A DNA stretch of 42,868 nucleotides from Candidatus Methanoxibalbensis ujae (GCA_026134085.1 JAOQIN010000011.1:1-42868), one strand, 5' to 3'; shown: positions 17,189 through 26,089, numbered from the stretch's first letter. Numbers and translations are program-made. The notes: generated from the letters alone by a model not told the origin.

Positions 17189-17962
17189 ATGAAGGGGAGT
17201 AATTTGGTGCTGATGACAATTGCAGTGGTCGCTGTAGGTATCATCGCTATGCCGAGCACAATCTCGCTGTTCGCAGGGCAACACACATGGTATGCAATAA
17301 ATGGCAGCAATGATCTTCCGTGCAGGAAGTGCCACGCAGATGTCTTTGCAGAACTTGAACAGAGCGCATTCCACAAATGGAATGGTTATGACTGGGGTGA
17401 GAATCCTGAGGGAGAACCTGACAACACCGCATGCTACGGCTGTCACAGGGCGAATGCGAGCATTACTTATGCAGATGTTGGAGCTAATGTGACAGATGTC
17501 ACACCCGGTACGAAGGCACACGCAGCTTCTACCGTCGCCTGCATGCTCTGCCACCAGTTCAATGCCAGTGATGCGGTCAATCCGCTTGAAGGAAAGAGTA
17601 TGCCCGGCTTTGCCGCAGGTGGATTCGATCAGCCAGCAGGCAGTCCATACAATTACACAGATGGCACACATCCGGGCGGTCATGCCGCTCACCAGGGGTT
17701 CATTCAGAGTGCGGTGAACGACACAAAGATGGAGGATGCGAATGAAGCATGCATAGCATGTCACACGCACATACCTGTTAAAATTAATTGGACGCACAGA
17801 TACAGCCTTGAGTTCAACTGCACACCTGAGTTTAATTTGCCGCCTACGCACTTCAATGTCACTGACTGGTCAATCAACGGCACATACACCATCACAGTAT
17901 ACGGATGGAGAAACGGAACCGGAGATACAAATATCACAGGATGGCCAGGAAGCTATCCATAG
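17189..17962 (+). CDS. exported tetrahaem c-type cytochrome, heavily sequon-rich
   Basis: The protein has an N-terminal export segment (LVLMTIAVVAVGIIAMPST) and four CxxCH haem sites at residues 45-49, 82-86, 118-122 and 188-192. Further His residues (for example QHTWY, FHKW, KAHAAS, HPGGHAAH) are available as second axial ligands. The C-terminal 60 residues (INWTHRYSLEF ... NITGWPGSYP) carry no haem and look like a beta-rich surface module. I count 12 N-x-S/T sequons, suggesting heavy glycosylation outside the cell. There is no C-terminal anchor. Four haems per small exported subunit also fits archaeal cytochrome-filament proteins, but this is inference. Its sister gene follows 137 bp downstream. 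Confidence 0.9.
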   Translation: MKGSNLVLMTIAVVAVGIIAMPSTISLFAGQHTWYAINGSNDLPCRKCHADVFAELEQSAFHKWNGYDWGENPEGEPDNTACYGCHRANASITYADVGANVTDVTPGTKAHAASTVACMLCHQFNASDAVNPLEGKSMPGFAAGGFDQPAGSPYNYTDGTHPGGHAAHQGFIQSAVNDTKMEDANEACIACHTHIPVKINWTHRYSLEFNCTPEFNLPPTHFNVTDWSINGTYTITVYGWRNGTGDTNITGWPGSYP

Positions 17963-17973
17963 GATAAAAGGAG

Positions 17974-18008
17974 AATTTTTCTCTTCTCTTTTTTCTCTTT
18001 TTTCCTTT
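17974..18008 (+). terminator. pyrimidine/T-rich tract after the first cytochrome gene
   Basis: A run of T-rich DNA (TTTTTCTCTTCTC then TTTTTTCTC and TTTTTTCC) begins about a dozen bases after the stop. T-runs of this kind end archaeal transcripts, so at least part of the transcription probably stops between the two cytochrome genes. Confidence 0.45.
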
Positions 18009-18099
18009 GAGGTGAAAAGGAAGGTATGAGGAAATGGGGAGTGGTAATATGATATCCTTTTCTTTTAAGGTAAAAAAAAATAAAGGGAAGTGAGAGAAA

Positions 18100-18978
18100 A
18101 TGAAGAGCAATATTATACTGTTGGCTGTTGCGGTGGTTGCAGTTGGCATATTTGCACTGCCAAGCACCATATCGCTCTTCGCAGGTCAGCACACATGGTA
18201 TAATCTGACTGGAAATCAAAGTGTGCCATGTGAGAAGTGCCATGCGGATGTTGCGAATGAGATGGGCGCTCTGATTGGACCGCACACGGGAGAGACAGGC
18301 TATCAAAGGATGAGATGTGAATATTGCCACAGATATTTCCCCATCTGGCGCAGAAATTCAACATATGAAAACTATACATATGGTGATGTTGGCACTTCAG
18401 CCACAGATGTCACGCCAGGTAAAGAATCACACGCAGCTTCAACTGTTCCATGCATGTATTGCCATAGCGGAGATAAATATGGTGTGAGACATTCCAATGC
18501 AGTAGATTGGAACTGCTGGTCAGCATGCCATTGGGATCCGAGTATGAATCCTAACGGGAGACCCGCTCATGAAGGTAGATATAAAAATAACGAGGATTGC
18601 ATACGATGTCATGGAAATGCTCACACCGGACATATATACTATATTCCACCGGCAGGAGGCTTTAGCCTGACAATTGACTCTGAGGATACAGGAAGCAACG
18701 CTGCGCATAAAGCCTTCGTGATGGAGGCGATAAGCAATTCTGACATGGAGGATGCGAATGAAGCGTGCATAGCATGCCATACGAAAATACCTGTTATAAT
18801 TAACTGGACGCACAGATACAGCCTTGAGTTCAATGCAACGCCTGAGCTTGAATTGCCGCCTACGCACTTCAATGTCACTGACTGGTCAATCAACGGCACA
18901 TACACCATCACAGTATACGGATGGAGAAACGGAACCGGAGATACAAATATCACAGGATGGCCAGGAAGCTATCCATAA
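18100..18978 (+). CDS. exported hexahaem c-type cytochrome, paralogue of the upstream gene
   Basis: The signal segment (ILLAVAVVAVGIFALPSTIS) and first haem region (FAGQHTWYNLTG, CEKCHADV) match the upstream tetrahaem protein. Here there are five CxxCH sites (CEKCH, CEYCH, CMYCH, CIRCH, CIACH) and one CxxxCH (CWSACH), giving six predicted haems. The extra two lie in a central insert that the first protein lacks. The C-terminal module ends identically (NITGWPGSYP), and the last 125 bp of coding DNA are identical between the genes. Many sequons are present. It is probably part of an extracellular electron-transfer chain. GGGAAGTGAG precedes the ATG. Confidence 0.9.
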   Translation: MKSNIILLAVAVVAVGIFALPSTISLFAGQHTWYNLTGNQSVPCEKCHADVANEMGALIGPHTGETGYQRMRCEYCHRYFPIWRRNSTYENYTYGDVGTSATDVTPGKESHAASTVPCMYCHSGDKYGVRHSNAVDWNCWSACHWDPSMNPNGRPAHEGRYKNNEDCIRCHGNAHTGHIYYIPPAGGFSLTIDSEDTGSNAAHKAFVMEAISNSDMEDANEACIACHTKIPVIINWTHRYSLEFNATPELELPPTHFNVTDWSINGTYTITVYGWRNGTGDTNITGWPGSYP

Positions 18979-18989
18979 AATAAGAAAAA

Positions 18990-19019
18990 ATTTTTTTCTT
19001 TTTCTTTTTTCTTTTTTAA
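18990..19019 (+). terminator. T-rich tract after the second cytochrome gene
   Basis: TTTTTTTCTTTTTC followed by TTTTTTC and TTTTTTAA starts about 10 bp beyond the stop. It is a likely archaeal termination signal. It runs directly into the remnant of the third cytochrome copy. Confidence 0.5.
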
Positions 19020-19087
19020 TTTTAGCAGTTGCAGCGGGCATATTTACCATAATATCGCCTTTAGCAGGAGCACACTTTGTATGGTGA
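19010..19087 (+). pseudogene. N-terminal stump of a third cytochrome paralogue
   Basis: The reading frame gives ILAVAAGIFTIISPLAGAHF and then a stop. This is a recognisable, shortened copy of the export segment and FAGQHTWY start of the two complete cytochromes just upstream. There is no start codon and no haem motif. A perfect 14-bp tandem duplication (CTTTGTATGGTGAA, 19075-19102) marks the break, and the end of a decayed tnpB element begins there. The third gene was probably cut by the element's insertion and later deletion. Confidence 0.6.
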
Positions 19088-19097
19088 ACTTTGTATG

Positions 19098-19945
19098 GTG
19101 AACTACCCCTTACGCATGGGACTTCTTGCTTCATGGAGGAGACTTGCTTCTCTCAGCCTTGTTACAGGGAGTAGAAGCCTCATCTCAACAGGCTCATAGG
19201 GTTCGACCCCCTTTTATTCTGCAGGCTGAAAATCTCTCGGCAGGTTGTCAAATGACAAAGACAAACATGGTCGGGCTCACCCTGACCGCTCTCATGTCAG
19301 CCTCGTATATTTGATTGAAATTTTCCCCAAGATGCGTCGGGCTTTAACCATGAATCCGTAAGTTTTCAACAACTGTAACATCGTGACATAGAATCCACTT
19401 ATGAAGGAAATCATAGGAGGGTAGGGAGTTGATTTTCCTGTTCGCCCTCCTTCCTTTTTTGTTTTTGTTTTTTCTAATGCCTTTCAGTTTGCCTATCGCT
19501 ATTATTGCGTTGTGCCTCTCTGCTTCTTCAACAATTTATTTCGCTATTCAATTTCTTTCGCTATCTTGTGAAGTTCATCATTCACGATCCTTCGCTCATG
19601 CCCAATCCTCTTTATCGCTCTGAGTTTCTTCTCCTTGCCAAGCTTCCTCCTGAGCCAGAAATATTTTTAAGCTCACCCTTTTGCCGTGGAACTTTGGTGC
19701 GGTGCCACAGATACGGCAACCCAGCGACCTCCCATATCGCCATAATGGAAGAGTATTTATTTCTGAGTTCAACCTCTCGGCCCCAGTATTGGCGAGTTTG
19801 TTATCTGTTTTACGAATGTCCATTAGATCTTTCCTTGAGAGGGTATTCCCTGCGGGGGTCAATGTTGAAAGCATATTCTCCGTTATGCAGTTCTCGCTTC
19901 CGCTTCGTCAGCCTGATGCATCTGACGACATTCATTATCGACTAC
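19098..19945 (-). pseudogene. tnpB: decayed tnpB (IS200/IS605 family) with element end
   Basis: On the minus strand the TnpB core survives in three frames. One reads GDMGGRWVAVSV (about 19735), then WLRRKLGKEKKLRAIKRIGH, then ERRIVNDELHKIAKEIE. After a shift comes IIAIGKLKGIRKNKNKKGRR with ANRKINSLPSYDFL. Numerous stops follow, and the zinc-finger region is unreadable. The far 3' end (19098-19160) has the arrangement GAAGCAAGAAG, CCCATGCGTAAGGG, GTAGTTCAC seen at the right ends of such elements, where the guide-RNA scaffold lies. The gene cannot be functional. It is a different family from the remnant at the window start. Confidence 0.75.
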
Positions 19946-20073
19946 CACCATTCCTTATACAGACTTCATAATCCCACCCGCCTCCTCCGATTCCGCCCTT
20001 ACGGACGGAGCCTTCTCAGCGACTGAGGGTAAAAGAGGAGAGTGACAATTAGTCAGAGATCTCATACTGAGAT

Positions 20074-21081
20074 ATGGAAGAGGATCTCACGATTTGGTGG
20101 GACGATGAGGAAGGATGTGTCAGGATGATAGATCAGACACGCCTTCCTGTTGAACTGAAGGTGATTGCGTGCAGGACGCTTTCTGAGTTGAAAGAAGCGA
20201 TACTGCACATGCGCGTGAGAGGCGCACCGGCACTCGCCGTTGCAGGAGCTTTTTGTGTTGTGTTTGCATGCAGGGAGCGATGTGGAGATCTGGAGAAGGC
20301 TGCATATGAAATTGCGAACCTGCGACCTACGGCTGTCAACCTTTCATACGGCGTCAATCGTGCTTTATCCGCTGCGATGCGTGTTTATGATCGTGCTGAT
20401 GATATGTTTGCTGAGGCTCTCAACGAGGCGAAGAGGATGATTGCTGAGGATATAGATGTGAACAGGCGCATAGGTGAAAGAGGAGCTGCGCTCATTGAAG
20501 ACGGAGAGACTGTGCTCACGCACTGCAATGCGGGGAGACTTGCATGTGTTGGCTGGGGAACCGCACTCGGCATCATACGCACTGCGGTGTTCAACCATGG
20601 AAAGCGCGTTCACGTGTTTGCATGCGAGACACGCCCTCTCAATCAGGGCTCAAGACTCACGGCATGGGAGCTCATGCACGACAACATTGCAGTGACGCTC
20701 ATCACAGACAGCGCAGCTGCAAAGATTATGAGGGATGGTCTCATAGACAGCGTCATTGTCGGTGCTGACAGGGTTGTGAAAGAAGGTTTCTTCAACAAAA
20801 TAGGAACTTACATGCATGCGATCGTCGCCAAAGAACACTCAATCCCCTTCTATGTTGCTGCTCCCACATCTTCATTTGACCTAAAAAAGAGTGAGAAAGA
20901 TGTTGAAATTGAGGAAAGGGGGAGAGAAGAGATAATATTTGTGGGAAATGAGCAGATAGCACCGCTTGACATAGATGTGAGAAACCCTGCATTTGATTTC
21001 ACACCCCATCAATTTGTCTCCGCATACATCACGGAAAACGGAGTGTTCAGACCTGAGGAGCTGATTAACTCAGCGCTGTGA
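20074..21081 (+). CDS. mtnA: methylthioribose-1-phosphate isomerase-like (aIF-2B family)
   Basis: The 335-residue protein has the MtnA blocks: MRVRGAPALAVAGAF, NLSYGVNRAL, the catalytic Cys in LTHCNAGRLACVGWGTALG, ETRPLNQGSRLTAWEL, the catalytic Asp in VIVGADRVVKEGFFNKIGTY, and IPFYVAAPTSSFD. Its spacing matches MtnA better than ribose-1,5-bisphosphate isomerase or eIF2B subunits. It would convert 5-methylthioribose 1-phosphate to the ribulose form in methionine salvage. No other salvage gene is in the window. It stands alone between the tnpB remnant and trmI. Confidence 0.9.
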   Translation: MEEDLTIWWDDEEGCVRMIDQTRLPVELKVIACRTLSELKEAILHMRVRGAPALAVAGAFCVVFACRERCGDLEKAAYEIANLRPTAVNLSYGVNRALSAAMRVYDRADDMFAEALNEAKRMIAEDIDVNRRIGERGAALIEDGETVLTHCNAGRLACVGWGTALGIIRTAVFNHGKRVHVFACETRPLNQGSRLTAWELMHDNIAVTLITDSAAAKIMRDGLIDSVIVGADRVVKEGFFNKIGTYMHAIVAKEHSIPFYVAAPTSSFDLKKSEKDVEIEERGREEIIFVGNEQIAPLDIDVRNPAFDFTPHQFVSAYITENGVFRPEELINSAL

Positions 21082-21243
21082 GCACTGCCGTGCACTGCCA
21101 CGATTCACTGCCGAGACTGAACGAGAACGAATTCTTCTCATCTGTCTCCTCTCCCATCTTTATCTGTCTCAACAGATTTCCATTGGAAGTTGGTTGGGAA
21201 GCGAGAGCGTTCATCAGATGGAGATGAGGCGTGGTGATGAGAG

Positions 21244-22032
21244 ATGCCGTTTGAGTATGGAGATGTGGTCATTCTAACCGACAGCAGAGGAAAGAAGTAT
21301 AAGGTAATGCTGAGAGAAGGGGGCGTGTTCACATTTCATCGTGGCATGGTGAGACATGAAGATATCGTTGGATTGTATGATGGCAGCACTGTGAAATCCA
21401 CGAAGGGCGAGAACATGCTCGTATGGCGACCCACATATGCAGATTTCGTTCAGAAAATGCGCCGTGGCGCTCAGATAATATATCCGAAGGACATTGCAGC
21501 AATCCTGATTCTCGCTGATATATATCCCGGTGCTCGCGTGCTTGAGGCGGGAACCGGTTCAGGAGCGCTCACAATTGCGCTGCTTCGTGCTGTTGGGGAC
21601 AGAGGAATTGTTTTCTCATATGAGAATCGCAGCGACTTCCTTGAGATTGCAAAACGCAATATTCATACATTCTTCAAGCATGCATCAGGTGAAGTGGGGA
21701 TAGGAAGGCTTGTGCTGCGCCCTCGTGATATATATGAGGGAATCGCCGAGCGAAACCTTGATCGCATCATATTGGATCTGCCTGAGCCCTGGAAGGCGCT
21801 CCCTCATGTATCATATGCGTTGAGAAGCGGAGGCATCCTTCTGTGCTATCTGCCGACCGTTCTTCAGGTGTTCAAGACAGCGAAGCGCATATCACGCATG
21901 AAATTTGAGATCATGGGCATCTATGAGGTCCTGATGCGAGAATGGGAGATATCCGGCATCAGCATACGACCCGCCCACAGGATGATCGCACATACAGGCT
22001 TCATTTTCGTGGCTCGTAAACGCTCCTCCTGA
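21244..22032 (+). CDS. trmI: tRNA (adenine-58-N1)-methyltransferase, TrmI family
   Basis: The N-terminal small beta domain ([20 protein letters not shown]) and linker ([35 protein letters not shown]) lead into a class I methyltransferase. Motif I is [19 protein letters not shown] and the catalytic-side motif is [15 protein letters not shown]. Archaeal TrmI makes m1A at 57/58 in tRNA as a tetramer. It starts a rightward run of translation and transcription genes (rpl37ae, rpoP, pcc1). Confidence 0.94.
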   Translation: MPFEYGDVVILTDSRGKKYKVMLREGGVFTFHRGMVRHEDIVGLYDGSTVKSTKGENMLVWRPTYADFVQKMRRGAQIIYPKDIAAILILADIYPGARVLEAGTGSGALTIALLRAVGDRGIVFSYENRSDFLEIAKRNIHTFFKHASGEVGIGRLVLRPRDIYEGIAERNLDRIILDLPEPWKALPHVSYALRSGGILLCYLPTVLQVFKTAKRISRMKFEIMGIYEVLMREWEISGISIRPAHRMIAHTGFIFVARKRSS

Positions 22033-22100
22033 TCGGCAAATCGCTGATGGATGCAATAGAGACCGTGAATCATATATACATTGAGAGGAAGTTAGATCAT

Positions 22101-22526
22101 ATGAGCAAGAGGACTAAAAAGGTGAAATCAGCAGGCAGGTTTGGTCCGCGATATGGCAGGAAAATCAGGAAGGAAGTGGTTATGATAGAATCGCAGATGC
22201 GTCGCAAGCACAAGTGTCCGAGATGTGCGCGTTTTTCAGTGAAGCGCGCGGGCACGGGCATATGGCGATGCTCAAAGTGCGGTCTCGTGTTCAGCGGTGG
22301 CGCATACAGGCCTGTCACGGCAGCAGGCATAATTGCGGCGAGGAATGTGAGACTCGTGGTTGAGCGTGGAGCGCTGGCCGGGTCAAAAGAGATTTCTGAC
22401 AGCGGTGTCCCAATTTCAGGTGAAAGTGGCGGAGAAGTGGCGGTGGCAGGGGGAGCAGATGCGGCAGATATCGCGGAGACCTCAGAGACAAAAAGAGACG
22501 TGAAAGATGAGACTGTGGCTCGGTGA
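22101..22526 (+). CDS. rpl37ae: ribosomal protein L37Ae with a C-terminal extension
   Basis: The core is classic L37Ae: [31 protein letters not shown], then [19 protein letters not shown]. The two CxxC pairs form the zinc finger of the large-subunit protein. The usual archaeal protein is about 90 residues. This one is 141, with a tail of about 45 residues that is rich in Gly, Ala, Ser and acidic residues ([20 protein letters not shown]). The chosen ATG is the family start. An upstream in-frame extension is rejected. It lies just after trmI and 40 bp before rpoP. Confidence 0.93.
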   Translation: MSKRTKKVKSAGRFGPRYGRKIRKEVVMIESQMRRKHKCPRCARFSVKRAGTGIWRCSKCGLVFSGGAYRPVTAAGIIAARNVRLVVERGALAGSKEISDSGVPISGESGGEVAVAGGADAADIAETSETKRDVKDETVAR

Positions 22527-22565
22527 TTGAGGGCTCAGTGATTGAGGGAGAGGAGGTGATCATGT

Positions 22566-22736
22566 TTGGGTTACTATTACTGCATGCGATGTGGTCGCAA
22601 GATGAAAATAAATGGTGAGCGCGTGATATGTCTGCATTGCGGTAAGGAGTCACAGGGACTGAAGTGCCCCGACTGCAACTATCGTGTGTTCAGAAAGGAG
22701 CGCCCGAAGGTTGTCAGGGTAATCAGGGCAGTATGA
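22566..22736 (+). CDS. rpoP: DNA-directed RNA polymerase subunit P (Rpb12-like)
   Basis: The 56-residue protein reads YYYCMRCGRKMK, then VICLHCGKES, GLKCPDCNYRV and RKERPKVVRVIRAV. The final CPxC-Y-R block and the KERP(K)VV tail are hallmarks of RpoP. It starts with TTG. An in-frame stop lies two codons upstream and no ATG exists in frame. GGAGGTGAT sits at ideal spacing before the TTG, so the start is secure. An extra CxxC (CLHC) between the usual two pairs is unusual and lengthens the protein by about 10 residues. The stop overlaps the pcc1 start (ATGA). Confidence 0.9.
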   Translation: MGYYYCMRCGRKMKINGERVICLHCGKESQGLKCPDCNYRVFRKERPKVVRVIRAV

Positions 22737-23047
22737 TCGAGCAGCAACCGCATCAGCGCCTCATAGAAGCCACATTTGAGGTTAAGGTTGCAACAAAATC
22801 CGATGCGGAGATCATATTCAATGCGGTGAAGGCTGAGCTTGCTGATGAAGGGCGTGAATCTATTTCAATTGATGTGCGGGATGAAAGTCTCATGATGAAT
22901 ATTGTCAGTGAGGATGTGGTGAAGTTGAGGGCAGTGTTGAACACATGGCTGCGCATTCTGAATGTCGCATCTGAAATGATTGATCTGAAGAGTGAGGTTG
23001 TGAGCGGGGAGGAGCGGCTGGAGAATTGTGAGCGGAGCAGGGTGTGA
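22733..23047 (+). CDS. pcc1: KEOPS complex subunit Pcc1-like
   Basis: The 104-residue protein matches the small dimeric KEOPS subunit: EATFEVKVATKSDAEIIFNA, then VKAELADEGRESISIDVRDE, and VVKLRAVLNTWLRILNVASE. KEOPS makes the t6A modification of ANN-decoding tRNAs. The order L37Ae-RpoP-Pcc1 is a common archaeal cluster. The ATG overlaps the rpoP stop by 4 bp, implying coupled translation. The C-terminal tail after MIDLKSEV is divergent. Confidence 0.9.
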   Translation: MIEQQPHQRLIEATFEVKVATKSDAEIIFNAVKAELADEGRESISIDVRDESLMMNIVSEDVVKLRAVLNTWLRILNVASEMIDLKSEVVSGEERLENCERSRV

Positions 23048-23170
23048 GCGGAGCAGGGAACGATATGTGAGATGAAAAAGGAGATGAGAATGAAGATGAA
23101 GACGAGGATGAAGATAAAAGAAATAGAGAAGACAGAGAAGGGATGAGGGAGATGGAATGGAGGATTTATC

Positions 23171-23362
23171 ATGACAGAAATTATGCTTTTGAAGGGAATA
23201 GTTGAACCGCCTGTGCTGTTGTTTTTGATCGGGCTTTTTATTGTTCTGCTGATTCTGTGGGTGATAGGTAAGATTCTGCCCTACATTCTGCTTGCTGTGG
23301 GAATCCTGATATTTATTCTTGTGATGTTGCGCATTTTTTTTGAGGGAGGAGTGATGCACTGA
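23171..23362 (+). CDS. 63-residue membrane protein, two TM helices
   Basis: The protein is almost entirely hydrophobic, with one segment at VLLFLIGLFIVLLILWVIG and another at YILLAVGILIFILVMLRIF, separated by a short KILP turn. GGAGG stands at good spacing before the ATG, so translation is likely. It lies between pcc1 and rqcH, in the place where prefoldin subunit genes often occur in other archaea. No family is recognised. Confidence 0.65.
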   Translation: MTEIMLLKGIVEPPVLLFLIGLFIVLLILWVIGKILPYILLAVGILIFILVMLRIFFEGGVMH

Positions 23363-23447
23363 CAGGTTGCGCACTGTCAGGCCGGGCATTGGACGGAGTG
23401 ATGTGATGGGGTTATGTGATAGGGTTATGTGACGGAGTGATGGAGAG

Positions 23448-25493
23448 ATGAAGGAAGCGTTGAGCAATGTTGACATAGCAGTCATTGTGGAGGAGCTGCA
23501 GGAGATTTTGGGTGCTAGAGTGGACAAGATATATCAGATAGGTGATGAGATCTGGCTGAAATTGTATGCTCAGCTTGACAGCCTTTCAGATGATTTTGGG
23601 GGTTCAGGGGCGGTTGATCTTGTTATTGAGGGAGGATGTCGCATTCATCTCACGAGATATAAGCGAGAAGCGCCTAAAACGCCGTCCTCATTTGCGATGT
23701 TTCTGCGAAAGTATCTGAGTGGCGGCAGGATAACAAGCATAAAACAGATGGATTTTGACAGGATTGTGGAGATATGTGTTGAGCGTTCTGGAGAGAGAAG
23801 ATTTCTGATTTCTGAGCTTCTGCCCCGCGGGAATGTTCTGCTTGCAGATGAGGAAGGAAAGATAATGCGTGTGATCAGGCGTGAGACATTTGCGACAAGA
23901 GACCTGAAATCAGGTGTCAGATACGAGAGACCTCCCTCAAAATGGAACCCGATCGCCGCGACCGATGAGGATCTGAGGAGATTTTTTTATGAGGATGCAG
24001 GTGCACGGCGTGATGTTGTCAGGGTGCTCGCCGTTGAAATGGGGCTTGGCGGATTGTATGCGGAGGAGATATGCGCTCGTGCCGGTGTCAGCAAGAAGAA
24101 GCGTGTTGATGAGCTTTCTGATGATGAAATAAATGCAATTTATGATGCCATGTCCGAGATTTTCGCTCCGATAAGGGAACATGATCTCTCCAAAGTGAAT
24201 GCGCACATAGTGCTGAAAAATGGAGATGCTGTGGATGTGCTTCCTTTTCCACTTAAAAAATATGAAAATTGCGATAAGGAGTTCTTCTCAACATTCAACA
24301 GTGCTGTTGATGAGTATTTTGCGAGGATTGCAGATAAGCGAATGCGTGAGAAAGCTGATGAATTGGTATCTGAGAGGGTTACAAGGTTGGAGCGAGTGCT
24401 CAAAGAGCAAAATGATGCGTTGGAGAGGTTCATGCTTGAGGAGAAGGAGTTGAGGAGGAAAGCGGAGACAATATATGAGAGATATGATGATGTTGAGCGT
24501 GCACTGCAGGAAGCGCGTGCCGCCGGTAAAAAAGTGGTGAGACTTATGTTTGGGGATGTTGAGCTCACGCTTGACACCTCATTATCGCCGTATAAGAACG
24601 CTTCTCGCTATTATGAGAGGGCTAAAGTGCTTAAGAGGAAGAGGATAAGCGTTGAAAATGCGATCGCAGTCACAAGAGAGAAACTTGAGAGGGAGCGTGC
24701 GGCAGCTGCTGCCTCAGCTGTAGTGCCTCAAAAACAAAAAAAGGAAAAGGAAAAGGAAAAGAAAAAGAAGAGGAGGAGAGAGGTTGTGAGCAGATGGTAT
24801 GAGCGCTTCAGGTGGACATTCACATCTCATGGGTTCCTCGTTGTCGGTGGAAGAGATGCAAAATCAAATGAGATAATCGTAAGGCGGTATATGGAGAGGG
24901 ATGACCTGTTCTTCCACACACAGGCAGAGGGGGCTCCTGTGGCAGTCCTGAAAACAGATGGTCGTGAAGTTCCTGATGATGATCTGGAGGAGGCAGCACA
25001 GTTCGCAGCTTCTTATTCAAGTCTCTGGAAGCTCGGCTTTTACGGAGGTGATTGCTACTGCGTCTCAGCGGAGCAGGTGAGCAAGACTCCCCCCTCAGGT
25101 GAATACCTTAAAAAAGGAGGATTTATCGTGCGCGGCAGGCGCAGGTATTTCAAAGTGGAACTGTCGCTCTCTGTTGGAATCGCTGGTGACGATATCGTGC
25201 ACAGAATATCATCAGCAGATGCTGAGGCAGATGCTGAGAGAGGTGGAGACAATGGCGCCATTCTCTTCATATGTCCGACAATGGCATACAGACGCAATAC
25301 CCAAATGCTGAGATACGGTGTTGAGATAGTGCCTGGCGATGTTCGCAAAGAGCAGCTCGCTCGCAGAATAATGGAAATTCTGCTGAATGAGGCCGAGAAA
25401 CACAGAGACCAGATAAATATCTCTCTTGATGACCTGCTGCGCATTCTTCCGCCGGGAAAAGGTGCGATAGCACAACAGCACTCCATGTTCTGA
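23448..25493 (+). CDS. rqcH: RqcH / NFACT-family ribosome quality-control protein
   Basis: The 681-residue protein has the NFACT order. The N-terminal domain begins ALSNVDIAVIVEELQEILGA and continues with CRIHLTRYKREAPKTPSSFA and FLISELLPRGNVLLAD. Then come HhH-like helices, a long coiled-coil region (around 310-445, LVSERVTRLERVLKEQND) and a Lys-rich linker (KEKEKEKKKKRRR). The NFACT-R domain follows (FTSHGFLVVGGRDAKSNEII, DDLFFHTQAEGAPVAVLK). These proteins bind split 60S/50S subunits with stalled peptidyl-tRNA, and some add Ala tails. GGAG precedes the ATG. Confidence 0.94.
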   Translation: MKEALSNVDIAVIVEELQEILGARVDKIYQIGDEIWLKLYAQLDSLSDDFGGSGAVDLVIEGGCRIHLTRYKREAPKTPSSFAMFLRKYLSGGRITSIKQMDFDRIVEICVERSGERRFLISELLPRGNVLLADEEGKIMRVIRRETFATRDLKSGVRYERPPSKWNPIAATDEDLRRFFYEDAGARRDVVRVLAVEMGLGGLYAEEICARAGVSKKKRVDELSDDEINAIYDAMSEIFAPIREHDLSKVNAHIVLKNGDAVDVLPFPLKKYENCDKEFFSTFNSAVDEYFARIADKRMREKADELVSERVTRLERVLKEQNDALERFMLEEKELRRKAETIYERYDDVERALQEARAAGKKVVRLMFGDVELTLDTSLSPYKNASRYYERAKVLKRKRISVENAIAVTREKLERERAAAAASAVVPQKQKKEKEKEKKKKRRREVVSRWYERFRWTFTSHGFLVVGGRDAKSNEIIVRRYMERDDLFFHTQAEGAPVAVLKTDGREVPDDDLEEAAQFAASYSSLWKLGFYGGDCYCVSAEQVSKTPPSGEYLKKGGFIVRGRRRYFKVELSLSVGIAGDDIVHRISSADAEADAERGGDNGAILFICPTMAYRRNTQMLRYGVEIVPGDVRKEQLARRIMEILLNEAEKHRDQINISLDDLLRILPPGKGAIAQQHSMF

Positions 25494-25499
25494 TCCGGG

Positions 25500-26062
<563 letters not shown>

Positions 26063-26089
26063 TGCAATGATGTTGCCCGTGTAATATGC

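Noticed and set aside
19183-19230. tRNA T-arm-like text (GGGTTCGACCCCC) near the tnpB remnant
   Set aside because: No acceptor or anticodon stems can be drawn around it, and it lies in decayed tnpB sequence.
22865-23527. 220-codon minus-strand open frame over pcc1 and the small membrane protein
   Set aside because: It is antisense to genes with ribosome sites and known motifs, and its own product has no domain.
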